DNA from: JAHQVI01 sp050330195
Lineage (GTDB): Bacteria > Pseudomonadota > Alphaproteobacteria > Rhizobiales > Rhodomicrobiaceae
DNA length: 64,000 nt
NCBI GenBank assembly: GCA_050330195.1
Contig: JBHJOB010000037.1
Span: 1 to 64,000, forward strand
Direction of reading: 5' to 3'
Every line of letters begins with the position of its first letter. Position 1 is the first letter of the stretch. Shown piece after piece: positions 49,376 to 57,771 of the stretch. A model generated the notes under the pieces. That model did not search any database, was not told where the DNA came from, and worked only from the letters and a program-made list of their open reading frames with translations. Both the position numbers and the translations under genes were made by a program.

Positions 49376-49786
49376 ATGGATCTCAGCCGACTTGTGTATT
49401 TCAGCAGCGCGACAGGCCCCGGCGACGTCGGCGGCATTCTCACCGCTGCCAAACTGAACAACAAGCGGAAGCAGATCACCGGCGCTCTCTGGTTTGACGG
49501 AAATTTCTTTCTTCAGGTTCTTGAAGGCGATCGCTCGACGATCTCGGAGACTTTCCAAAGAATATCGAAAGATCCCCGGCACAAAGACATTATCCTGGTT
49601 GAATGCAAATCGATTGAAGATCGGCAGTTCTCGCAATGGACCATGGGCTATTATGCAGATACACATAAAAACAGAGCCCACATATTAAAATACTCGAACG
49701 AAAATGTCTTTGACCCTCGCTTCATGACTTCCGAAAATCTTGTAAGGATGATGACGGATCGTGAGCTGGTCAAGCTGCTCGCATAG
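49376..49786 (+). CDS. Stand-alone BLUF-domain blue-light photoreceptor
   Basis: The 136-residue product is a BLUF domain and little else. Visible are the flavin-adjacent Tyr in RLVYFS (about residue 8), Asn in NNKRKQITG, Gln in FFLQVLEG (about residue 47) and the Trp/Met loop SQWTMGY. BLUF domains sense blue light through FAD; short forms act via partner proteins. No EAL, cyclase or repressor domain is attached, and no obvious partner is next to it. GGACGGAG precedes the ATG at 49376; 12 residues more upstream are possible. Confidence 0.92.
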   Translation: MDLSRLVYFSSATGPGDVGGILTAAKLNNKRKQITGALWFDGNFFLQVLEGDRSTISETFQRISKDPRHKDIILVECKSIEDRQFSQWTMGYYADTHKNRAHILKYSNENVFDPRFMTSENLVRMMTDRELVKLLA

Positions 49787-49960
49787 TAGGCTCCTTCGCG
49801 CCTCGACGAGGACCCTACATGGCGCGGCTGGTGGGAACCATCTTTCGGATAGGTGATTTCTTCGATCAGTTCGTCTAGTAGTAGTCTGGGTTGAGCGTTT
49901 CACCATGAGGCATGTCTCCAGCGAAACGCCATCCCGCCTGGATGAACAGGCGGAGCGAAC

Positions 49961-50290
49961 ATGGCGAATGACACATTAACTCGACTTGCCCAGACGATAG
50001 CCGCAAGGCGCAATGCGGAGCATGAACGCTCCTATACGCGCCAGCTTCTCGACGCAGGCGCCGCAAAATGCGCACGCAAATTCGGCGAAGAGGCCGTAGA
50101 AACCGTCGTGGCTGCATTGAGCGAGGACAAGGACGCCCTCAAGGCCGAAGCGGCGGATACGCTCTATCATCTGCTGGTTCTGCTCGAAGAGCGTGATGTT
50201 GCGCTGGAAGATGTTTTCGCCCTTCTAGACGAGCGGATGAGCCAGTCGGGTGTGGTGGAAAAAGCTTCGCGGGCTGAAACCGCGAGTTGA
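49961..50290 (+). CDS. hisE: Phosphoribosyl-ATP pyrophosphatase
   Basis: HisE carries out the second step of histidine synthesis. The 109-residue product has the all-alpha MazG-like fold with KFGEEAVETVVAAL and EAADTLYHLLVLL. Usually next to hisF in this group; here hisBHAF are not in the window, so hisE-coaA appear detached. Runs straight into coaA (1 nt between). Confidence 0.94.
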   Translation: MANDTLTRLAQTIAARRNAEHERSYTRQLLDAGAAKCARKFGEEAVETVVAALSEDKDALKAEAADTLYHLLVLLEERDVALEDVFALLDERMSQSGVVEKASRAETAS

Positions 50291-50291
50291 T

Positions 50292-51260
50292 ATGATGCTC
50301 AATCGAATTGGCCAGCCATCCCGCCTCGAATTCTCGCCATATCGTATTTTTACCCGTGCAGAATGGGCAAAACTGCGCGCCGACACGCCCATGACCCTTG
50401 CCGTCGAGGAAGTCGATCAGCTTTCCGGCGTCATTGACCGGATTTCAGCCGACGAGGTCGAGGACATCTATCTGCCCCTGTCGCGGCTTCTGAACCTGTA
50501 TGTTTCGGCCGCGCAAAAACTGCACTCGGAAACAGCAACCTTCCTTGGCAGGCACGACGGCAAGATGCCCTTCATCATCGGAGTCGCCGGCAGCGTCGCC
50601 GTGGGCAAGAGCACAACGGCCCGCGTCCTGCGCGCATTGTTGGCCCGATGGCCGCATCATCCCCGCGTCGATCTCGTGCCGACCGACGGATTTTTGCTGC
50701 CGAACGAGGTGCTTGAAGAACGCGGGATCATGAACCGCAAGGGGTTTCCCGAAAGTTTCGACCAGAAGGCGCTGCTGCAGTTCATGGCCGACGTGAAGGC
50801 CGGACGGCCCGATGTCAGGGCGCCGGTCTATTCGCATTTCGACTACAATATCAGGCCCGGCGAGCATATCGTCGTCGATCGGCCGGACGTGCTGATCGTC
50901 GAGGGGCTCAACGTGCTCCAGCCGGCAAAATTGCCGCGCGACGGCGAAGCAATCCCGTTCGTGTCGGATTTTTTCGACTTTTCGATCTATATCGACGCGC
51001 CGCCGGATACGATCGGCGACTGGTATGTTGCGCGTTTCGATCGCCTTCGCCATACGGCGTTCCGGCATCCCGATGCCTATTTCCATCGTTATGCGAAGCT
51101 CAGCGACGAGGAAGCGCATCAGACGGCGCGCGATATCTGGCGACGGATCAACCTGAAGAATCTGAAGGAAAACATCCTGCCGACGCGGCGGAGGGCTGCC
51201 CTGATCCTCAACAAGGGCAAGAACCATTCCATCGAAACGGTCTGGTTGCGAAAGCTGTAA
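50292..51260 (+). CDS. coaA: Type I pantothenate kinase
   Basis: CoaA makes 4'-phosphopantothenate, the first step to coenzyme A. The 322-residue product has Walker A GVAGSVAVGKST and the family motifs TDGFLLPN, FPESFDQKALL and FDFSIYIDA. The chosen ATG lies 1 nt after the hisE stop; a second ATG follows immediately. Confidence 0.95.
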   Translation: MMLNRIGQPSRLEFSPYRIFTRAEWAKLRADTPMTLAVEEVDQLSGVIDRISADEVEDIYLPLSRLLNLYVSAAQKLHSETATFLGRHDGKMPFIIGVAGSVAVGKSTTARVLRALLARWPHHPRVDLVPTDGFLLPNEVLEERGIMNRKGFPESFDQKALLQFMADVKAGRPDVRAPVYSHFDYNIRPGEHIVVDRPDVLIVEGLNVLQPAKLPRDGEAIPFVSDFFDFSIYIDAPPDTIGDWYVARFDRLRHTAFRHPDAYFHRYAKLSDEEAHQTARDIWRRINLKNLKENILPTRRRAALILNKGKNHSIETVWLRKL

Positions 51261-51450
51261 ACGCAAATTCTCGCGGGCGCATGTTACATCAATTATGGTC
51301 AAAAAAATCACATAATCGCCACAATTTCGTGAACGCCCATTGCTACGAGTGAACAATTACCCCAATTCAGTTGTTATGAACCTGTAGCAGCCTTGCGCTG
51401 TCTAAAGGAAAGACGGGGGTGCTGCGCCGAACTGGCAATGGAGCACTCGA

Positions 51451-51684
51451 ATGTGGGACACGACAACAAACCACGCGAACGATCAGATGCGCCGCCTCAA
51501 TGAGCGCATAGCTGAAGTCGCCGCCGATTATAGCCGCATGCGTCTGCAGCGAAAATTGTCGCTTCAGGCCGGCGATATCCAGCGGGCGAAGGATCTTCAC
51601 AAGCGGCTGCACGCGCTGAACAACAATCTTGCATTGCTGGCCGGTCAGCTCAGACAGTCCGAAAGCGTTCAGAAATTAGCATGA
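51451..51684 (+). CDS. Small coiled-coil hypothetical protein, 77 aa
   Basis: Mostly helical and heptad-like: MRRLNERIAEVAADYSRM and LHKRLHALNNNLALLAGQL. GGAG lies 9 nt ahead. No family recognised. A decayed repeat starts soon after the stop. Confidence 0.6.
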   Translation: MWDTTTNHANDQMRRLNERIAEVAADYSRMRLQRKLSLQAGDIQRAKDLHKRLHALNNNLALLAGQLRQSESVQKLA

Positions 51685-51696
51685 GGCGCAGAGCCA

Positions 51697-51753
51697 GCTT
51701 CTATCAGACCAGATTTTTGGAAATGGTGTATTCATTCCACCGATCTCGCTCTA
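51697..51753 (-). repeat. Dispersed element, decayed copy H
   Basis: Read on the minus strand: TAGAGCGAGATCGGTGGAATG, then AATACACCATTTCCAAAAATC; the rest is unrecognisable. Its TAG is the stop codon of the adjacent kinase gene. Confidence 0.6.
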
Positions 51754-52746
51754 TAGAAGGTTCTGCGCCTTCGCCAGCTCCGCAAGCGACGTCTCCGGCC
51801 TCGGCCCGATATGCGAGATGATTTCAGCTGCGGCAATGCTTGCAAGACGTCCGCAGTCCCGCAAATTATGGCTACGCGCATAGCCGAAGAGAAATCCGGC
51901 CGCGTATAAATCGCCTGCCCCGGTTGTATCCACGAGTCGCTCCACCGGCTCAGCCTCGATCTCTATCACCTTCTCCGGCGTCAATATCCACGAACCCTTT
52001 TCACTTCGCGTGACGGCGACGAGCGGACAATCCTGCCGCAAGAGCTTGCAGGCCTCGGTCAGATCGTCGGTTTCGTAAAGCGCAAGGACTTCTCGATGGT
52101 TCGCAAAAAGCAGGTTGACGCCGCTGCGTATGAAATCCAGGAACGACTGCCTGTGCCGCTCGACGCAGAACGGATCGGACAGCGTCAGCGACACCGTGGT
52201 TTTCGCATCGCGCGCGATGTTCGCAGCGTCGTAAAAGGCTTGTTTCGCATTCGGCCCGTCGAACGCGTAGCCTTCCAGGTAGAGCAGTTTGGAATTACGG
52301 ATCAATTCGGGGTCGAGTTCGGCGCTGCTCAGTTCGGTGTTTGCCCCGAGAAAGGTATTCATGGTGCGCTCGCCATCGGGCGTCACCAGGATGAGACAGC
52401 GCCCGGTCGGCGCGCCGCCCTCGACCGGCGCATTCTTGAAGGTCACGCCGATCGAGCGCAGATCGTGGCCGAAAACCTCGCCGAACTGATCGTTCGCGGT
52501 ACGCCCCATGAAGGCGGCCTTGCCGCCCAGCGATGCGATCCCGACGCAACTGTTCGGCACGGTGCCGCCGCTGACCTCGACCGCCGGTCCCATTTCGGAA
52601 TAAAGCCGCGTCGCCTCCTCGGCGTCGATCAGGCGCATGATCCCCTTGTCCAGGCCCTGCTTCTGAATAAAGTCGTCGTCGCACCGGGCAATGATGTCCA
52701 CAATCGCACTTCCCAGACCCACGACATCATGAAGCGGCTGCACCAT
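51751..52746 (-). CDS. PfkB-family kinase, adenosine kinase-like
   Basis: The 331-residue product has the ribokinase fold: VVGLGSAIVDIIARCDD, the GG motif VSGGTVPNS, and the C-terminal VDTTGAGDLYAAGFLFG with the catalytic Asp. It resembles the Rhizobiales adenosine kinases used in purine salvage; substrate choice within PfkB is not certain. The stop is the TAG of decayed repeat copy H. Confidence 0.88.
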   Translation of the reverse strand: MVQPLHDVVGLGSAIVDIIARCDDDFIQKQGLDKGIMRLIDAEEATRLYSEMGPAVEVSGGTVPNSCVGIASLGGKAAFMGRTANDQFGEVFGHDLRSIGVTFKNAPVEGGAPTGRCLILVTPDGERTMNTFLGANTELSSAELDPELIRNSKLLYLEGYAFDGPNAKQAFYDAANIARDAKTTVSLTLSDPFCVERHRQSFLDFIRSGVNLLFANHREVLALYETDDLTEACKLLRQDCPLVAVTRSEKGSWILTPEKVIEIEAEPVERLVDTTGAGDLYAAGFLFGYARSHNLRDCGRLASIAAAEIISHIGPRPETSLAELAKAQNLL

Positions 52747-52757
52747 TCTCTTTCCTC

Positions 52758-53510
52758 TCAGCTTTTAAAATCGGTCGGCGTCGTCTTCGGCTCATACAGA
52801 CACAAATCGGCGATCAGGCAGCGCGGACATTCCGGCTTGCGCGCCTTGCAGACATAGCGCCCATGAAGAATGAGCCAGTGATGGGCGTGCAGGAGAAACT
52901 CTTCCGGCACGATTTTTTCAAGCGCGAGTTCGATCGCAAGCGGCGTATTGCCCGATGCAAGGCCGGTCCGGTTGGCGACACGGAAGATATGCGTATCGAC
53001 AGCGAGCGTCGGTTCGCCGAAAGCAATATTCAGAACCACATTCGCCGTCTTCCGCCCGACGCCGGGCAGCGCTTCCAGCGCCGCACGATCCGCGGGCACC
53101 TCGCCGCCGTGGCTTTCGATCAATGCGCGCGATAGAGCGATAACATTTTTGGCCTTGTTTCTGAACAGGCCGATCGTCTTTATTGCCTCGCGCACGCGGT
53201 CTTCGCCAAGCGCGAGCATTTTCTCCGGCGTATCCGCTTCCGCGAAAAGCGCCCGTGTCGCCTTGTTGACCCCCGCATCGGTCGCCTGGGCGGAGAGGAC
53301 GACCGCGACCAGCAACGTGAATGCGTTCACATGCTCAAGCTCGCCCTTCGGCTCCGGATTGGCCGCCTGAAAGCGCGCGAAGATTTCACCGATCGCCGAA
53401 GGGGGCAGCTTTTTTACGCCCGTTGCCGGCGCGGCGGGTCTGGTCTTCGGTTTTGACACGAAGTTTTCTGTTTCCTGTTGACCGGCAAGCGAATTATGAT
53501 CGGACTTCAT
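52758..53510 (-). CDS. nth: Endonuclease III
   Basis: Nth removes oxidised pyrimidines from DNA (base-excision repair). The 250-residue product has the helix-hairpin-helix LPGVGRKTANVV, catalytic Asp in VDTHIFRV and the four Cys of the [4Fe-4S] loop, spaced C-x6-C-x2-C-x5-C. N-terminal 35 residues are a basic, disordered extension. The start codon overlaps that of the divergent DUF2244 gene (CATG); a GTG start near 53460 is an alternative. Confidence 0.95.
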   Translation of the reverse strand: MKSDHNSLAGQQETENFVSKPKTRPAAPATGVKKLPPSAIGEIFARFQAANPEPKGELEHVNAFTLLVAVVLSAQATDAGVNKATRALFAEADTPEKMLALGEDRVREAIKTIGLFRNKAKNVIALSRALIESHGGEVPADRAALEALPGVGRKTANVVLNIAFGEPTLAVDTHIFRVANRTGLASGNTPLAIELALEKIVPEEFLLHAHHWLILHGRYVCKARKPECPRCLIADLCLYEPKTTPTDFKS

Positions 53511-54006
53511 GAGCGATATTCAGAACTCCAACATGACATCCACGTCAGATTTCAGCGCTGTTTTGCTGCCGCATCGGTCCCTTGGGCGCAAGGGTTTTAT
53601 TACGCTGATGACCATTGTCAGCGCTCTCAGCTTTTTCACGGGCGTGATCTTCTTCGTTCATGGCGCATGGCCGGTCATCGCATTTCTTTGCCTCGACGTG
53701 TTGCTGATCTATGTCGCGTTCCGGCTCAACTATCGCGCAGCCCGCATCTACGAGACGGTCGATCTGAGCGATGGCGAACTGCGCGTTACTCGTGTCTACC
53801 CTTCCGGACGCGCGGATAGCTGGAGCTTCAATCCCTATTGGGCGCGGCTTGAGCTGGAAGAATACGAGTCCGGCGGAAACAAGCTCATCGTACGCTCGCA
53901 TGGCCGCGCACTCCGCTTCGGAAACTTTCTGAGCGACGACGAGAAACGCAGCTTCGCGCACGCTTTGCGCCAGGCGCTTCAAGATATGCGCGGCGTTCGC
54001 ATCTGA
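53509..54006 (+). CDS. DUF2244 membrane protein
   Basis: The 165-residue product has two membrane spans (FITLMTIVSALSFFTGVIFF and AWPVIAFLCLDVLLIYVAF) and a soluble C-terminal part, the DUF2244 layout. Function unknown. The ATG overlaps the nth start on the other strand by 2 nt; ATG at 53533 is an alternative. Stop is directly adjacent to the convergent gpmA stop. Confidence 0.87.
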   Translation: MSDIQNSNMTSTSDFSAVLLPHRSLGRKGFITLMTIVSALSFFTGVIFFVHGAWPVIAFLCLDVLLIYVAFRLNYRAARIYETVDLSDGELRVTRVYPSGRADSWSFNPYWARLELEEYESGGNKLIVRSHGRALRFGNFLSDDEKRSFAHALRQALQDMRGVRI

Positions 54007-54627
54007 CTATTCCGCGAACTCGCGTTTCTCGGCAACAGTGCCGTCTTCATTCAGGCGGTACAGAATTGGCGCGCCAGTGGCAAGATTGAGCTGCAGGACC
54101 TCCTCACGGCTCAGATTGTCCAGCTTCATCACGAGCGAACGCAGCGAATTGCCGTGAGCGGCGATGATCACGTTCTTTCCTGCGCGCACTTGGGGCCAGA
54201 TCGCCGTCTCGTAATATGGCAAGGTCCGCGCGGCCGTATCCTTCAGGCTTTCGCCACCGGGCGGTGGAATATCGTAGGAACGCCGCCAGATGTGAACCTG
54301 CTCCTCGCCCCAGCGCTTGCGGGCATCGTCCTTGTTCAGCCCGGACAGATCGCCGTAGTCGCGCTCATTCAGCGCCTGATCCTGGATCGTCTCAAGCCCC
54401 GTCTGGCCCAGCTCTTCGAGAATGATCGTGAGCGTCCGCTGTGCCCGCTTCAACACGCTGGTAAAGGCGATGTCAAAATGCAGGCCGGCCGCGCGCAGCA
54501 ACTTTCCGGCGCGGTGCGCCTCTTCGACGCCGGTCTCCGTCAAATCGGGATCGCGCCAGCCGGTAAAGAGGTTGAGCTTGTTCCACTCACTCTCACCGTG
54601 GCGAACGAGTACCAAGCAATTGTCCAT
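54007..54627 (-). CDS. gpmA: 2,3-bisphosphoglycerate-dependent phosphoglycerate mutase
   Basis: The 206-residue glycolytic enzyme has LVLVRHGESEWN with the phospho-His, and AHGNSLRSLVM with the second His. The short alphaproteobacterial form is typical in length. AAAGGG precedes the ATG. Likely downstream of dapB in one transcript (61 nt apart). Confidence 0.96.
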   Translation of the reverse strand: MDNCLVLVRHGESEWNKLNLFTGWRDPDLTETGVEEAHRAGKLLRAAGLHFDIAFTSVLKRAQRTLTIILEELGQTGLETIQDQALNERDYGDLSGLNKDDARKRWGEEQVHIWRRSYDIPPPGGESLKDTAARTLPYYETAIWPQVRAGKNVIIAAHGNSLRSLVMKLDNLSREEVLQLNLATGAPILYRLNEDGTVAEKREFAE

Positions 54628-54688
54628 CTCTGCCCTTTCAGCGAAGGCGCATCGGCTCATGCGCCTTCGACATAAAGATCAAGCCGCG

Positions 54689-55489
54689 CTAGTGCAGCCC
54701 CAGAACATCCTGCATCGAGTAGAGTGCAGGCGGCTTGCCTTTGCCCCAAAGCGCGGCCCGCACCGCCCCCCGTGCAAAAAGATGACGGTCGCCCGCGCGA
54801 TGGGTCAACTCGATCCGCTCGCTTGGCCCCGCGAAGATCGCCGTATGGTCGCCGATCACGTCACCCCCGCGCAAGGTGGCGAAGCCGATATCTCCGCGTC
54901 CGCGCACACCGGTCTGGCCGTCGCGAACGCGCACGGAATGATCCTCAAGCCCGATATGGCGTCCTTCCGCGGCGGCGTTGCCGAGCATCAGAGCCGTACC
55001 GGACGGCGCATCGACCTTCATGCGGTGATGCATTTCGAGAATTTCAATATCATAGTCGGGACCAAGCGTTTCTGCGGCTTTCTTCACCAGCGCCGCCAGC
55101 AGGTTGACGCCGAGGCTCATATTTCCGGACTTCACGATAACGGCATGGCGCGAGGCCGCCAGAATCGCCTCTTCGTCATGCGTGGTCAGCCCCGTCGTTC
55201 CGATGACGTGCACGATACGCGCCTGCGCAGCCAACCCGGCATGTTCCACCGTTGCGGCAGGCGTCGTGAAATCGATCACACCTTCGGATCGTGTGTATAG
55301 CTCCAGCGGATCGGCCGTGATGGGGATGCCAAGCTTGCCGATGCCGGCCAGTTCACCGAGATCCGCGCCGATCGCATCAGCCCCCTCCGGCTCGGTTCCA
55401 CCTGAAATAGAACAATCCGGCATATCATGAATGACGCGCGCGATGGCCTGCCCCATCCGTCCCGCCGCGCCCATAATCGCAAGTTTCAT
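54689..55489 (-). CDS. dapB: 4-hydroxy-tetrahydrodipicolinate reductase
   Basis: DapB makes tetrahydrodipicolinate for lysine and peptidoglycan. The 266-residue product has the Rossmann start MKLAIMGAAGRMGQAI and catalytic MHHRMKVDAPSGTAL. GGAAGG precedes the start. It works in the same pathway as lysC at 15.5 kb. Confidence 0.96.
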   Translation of the reverse strand: MKLAIMGAAGRMGQAIARVIHDMPDCSISGGTEPEGADAIGADLGELAGIGKLGIPITADPLELYTRSEGVIDFTTPAATVEHAGLAAQARIVHVIGTTGLTTHDEEAILAASRHAVIVKSGNMSLGVNLLAALVKKAAETLGPDYDIEILEMHHRMKVDAPSGTALMLGNAAAEGRHIGLEDHSVRVRDGQTGVRGRGDIGFATLRGGDVIGDHTAIFAGPSERIELTHRAGDRHLFARGAVRAALWGKGKPPALYSMQDVLGLH

Positions 55490-55612
55490 GAGCCTTCCAA
55501 CGCTGCAATTTGTTATAATTACCGAAGGCTGCCCTATAGCAGCCATTGCCCTCGACATAAAGCACGCCTGCGCCCTGCCAGCGCTTTTTCACCGTTAACC
55601 GATGGATCCTCG

Positions 55613-56188
55613 ATGAACCGCCTGACATCCCCGCTCGCCATTGGTCTGATCGGCCTCCTCCTTGCAGGCAGCATGGATGCAAACGCGCAGCCAGCTCAAA
55701 GCCGCTATGTGAAGTTCAATCTCGACACATGCACCGTGGTTGAACGGGATGAAGAAAGCGCGTCCGCCGTCCAGCACTGCAAGGGCTCAGACGGTTCTAC
55801 GTTTTATGTCGCGGAGGGTGATTTACGCTTCTTTCTTGGCTACGGTCCGAACGGCAGGGAACAACGCTCTTTCCGCCAGACGCTTCCACCGTTCAACAGC
55901 ATAAACGATACGTTCGAGCTGAGATTCTGGACCGGAGCGGAAAAGCCGCACGCCACGATATTATGTTATTTCACCGACTCCGGCATGGGCGACGGAAGCC
56001 CGAAAGGTCAGGTTCTGGTCGTCACGAAACTGGACGGCATTGACGCCTGCCACATGGCTTATGTGGATGCGCTGGCCAATCCGAACGCGAATGAGCTTGC
56101 GCGGCAAGCAGCCGACAGCGGCGAGAATTTCAACTGCGCCACGGACGAACCGCGAATTGTCGGCGAGAGCGTCAAGAGCCCACTGTAG
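55613..56188 (+). CDS. Secreted hypothetical protein
   Basis: The 191-residue precursor has a signal peptide (MNRLTSPLAIGLIGLLLAGS, cleavage near NAQ-PA) and a mature part with five or six Cys (TCTVVE, QHCKG, ILCYF, DACHMA, FNCAT). The Cys suggest disulfides in the periplasm. No family recognised. SD weak. Confidence 0.75.
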   Translation: MNRLTSPLAIGLIGLLLAGSMDANAQPAQSRYVKFNLDTCTVVERDEESASAVQHCKGSDGSTFYVAEGDLRFFLGYGPNGREQRSFRQTLPPFNSINDTFELRFWTGAEKPHATILCYFTDSGMGDGSPKGQVLVVTKLDGIDACHMAYVDALANPNANELARQAADSGENFNCATDEPRIVGESVKSPL

Positions 56189-56214
56189 CGGGCAGGCGGC
56201 AGGAGATCGACGGG

Positions 56215-57549
56215 TTACGCCGCCAGCGGTTCGAATAGCTGTCGATAGCCGACGGCATCTTCATCGAAGATGATGTCGGATTGGCGAATGTTGCGCGCCA
56301 GCGCCAGCCCTTCCAGAGACCGCGCCCGGCTGAGCGCAACATAAGCCTGACCGTGCGCGAAGGTGCCACGCCCGAAATCGACATAGACCTTGTCGAGCGT
56401 CATGCCCTGGCTCTTGTGGATCGTCAGCGCCCAGGCGAGACGAACCGGGAGTTGTCGAAACGATCCGGCGATCGTTTCCGCCATTTCGCCGGTTTCCGCA
56501 TCGTGTTCATAGCGGATATTTTCCCACGTAACCGGCTCAAGCTCATGCTCTTCGCCGTCAACCTCGATCCACACGGTTCTGCCCTCGATCCGCGAGACGC
56601 GCGCCTGCGTTCCGTTGACCCAGCGTTTGTCCGGGTCGTTTCGCAGCAGGACGACTTTCGAACCGGCCTTGAGCACAAGAGCGGCGTCCGTCGGATAGGC
56701 CGACTGCTCGAACTTGCCCGTAACCACGGCCTCGAAGCGCTCGGCTTTCGTGTCCAGCCGCTCCAGAAATGCGCGGTTCGTGTTGTCGGCCGCCTGATTG
56801 ACCGGCGTAAGCACGATATAATCGTCGCGATCCGGCAATGATGAAAAGGGTGCAACGCGGTCATTGAAGACATCGAAATGATCGCGCGAAGGACTGCCCT
56901 CGCGTATGCCGTTCAGCGCTTCGACGAAATCCTCGTCACGCTGCCGGAACACATGATTCAGCTCGATCAGCCCGAGCGGTTCATCGCGAAAAACCGGCGC
57001 ATTGAAGAAATAGACGCCGCCGAAAGTCTCCCGGAACTGCGCGATGACATCGCGTTCGCGGATGACCGGAGGAAGCTGGTGCAGGTCGCCCATCGCAATG
57101 ATCTGTACGCCGCCAAATGCCTTGTTGGGCTGCTTTCGCGTCATGCGGAGAGCCATATCGATCCCCTGCATCAGATCGGCGCGCACCATCGAAACTTCGT
57201 CGATGATGATCGTTTCGATACTGCGGAACAGCGCGGCCCGACGGCACCGCTTGACGATATCGGCGGTTATGATCTGCGGCGGAAAGCCGAAGAAGGAATG
57301 GATCGTCTGGCCCTGCACGTTTACGGCAGCAAGCCCGGTCGGCGCCAGAACCGCCGTCTTCTGCGGCAGATTGCTTCGCAAACAGCGCAGCAGCGTCGAC
57401 TTGCCCGTTCCGGCCCGGCCGGTCACGAAGATATTCTCGCTTGCCTGTTTTGCCTGCTCGATAACCGAGGCAAATTCCGCCGAGGGGTCGATCCCGGCGG
57501 GCCAGCGCACATCGAATTGAGCCGAAGCTTTTGTCAGCGCCTGCGCCAT
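56215..57549 (-). CDS. Pif1-like superfamily 1 DNA helicase
   Basis: The 444-residue product has Walker A VTGRAGTGKSTLL, Walker B IIIDEVSMVRADL, GDLHQLPPV and the C-terminal IHKSQGMTLDKV and VALSRARS motifs of the Pif1/RecD branch. It is about half the size of many multi-domain Pif1 proteins and lacks accessory domains. Likely a 5'-3' helicase; role unknown. Confidence 0.9.
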   Translation of the reverse strand: MAQALTKASAQFDVRWPAGIDPSAEFASVIEQAKQASENIFVTGRAGTGKSTLLRCLRSNLPQKTAVLAPTGLAAVNVQGQTIHSFFGFPPQIITADIVKRCRRAALFRSIETIIIDEVSMVRADLMQGIDMALRMTRKQPNKAFGGVQIIAMGDLHQLPPVIRERDVIAQFRETFGGVYFFNAPVFRDEPLGLIELNHVFRQRDEDFVEALNGIREGSPSRDHFDVFNDRVAPFSSLPDRDDYIVLTPVNQAADNTNRAFLERLDTKAERFEAVVTGKFEQSAYPTDAALVLKAGSKVVLLRNDPDKRWVNGTQARVSRIEGRTVWIEVDGEEHELEPVTWENIRYEHDAETGEMAETIAGSFRQLPVRLAWALTIHKSQGMTLDKVYVDFGRGTFAHGQAYVALSRARSLEGLALARNIRQSDIIFDEDAVGYRQLFEPLAA

Positions 57550-57771
57550 TGTTCGCTACAGCTCCTTTTTGCACCGTATGTCCCTTTCAAAGATCCGTAA
57601 CTGTTCGGCTTCCCCGATGAAACCGGCGAACGTCAATCAATCACAGTTACACACAGAACTTTAAAAGAACATATATCGTACAAATACGGAATTTACAAAC
57701 GCGCAACCAAGGGTTTAGATGACCCGGAACATGCACCTGAACAGGGAATGGACCCGATATGAAACCTCAAC

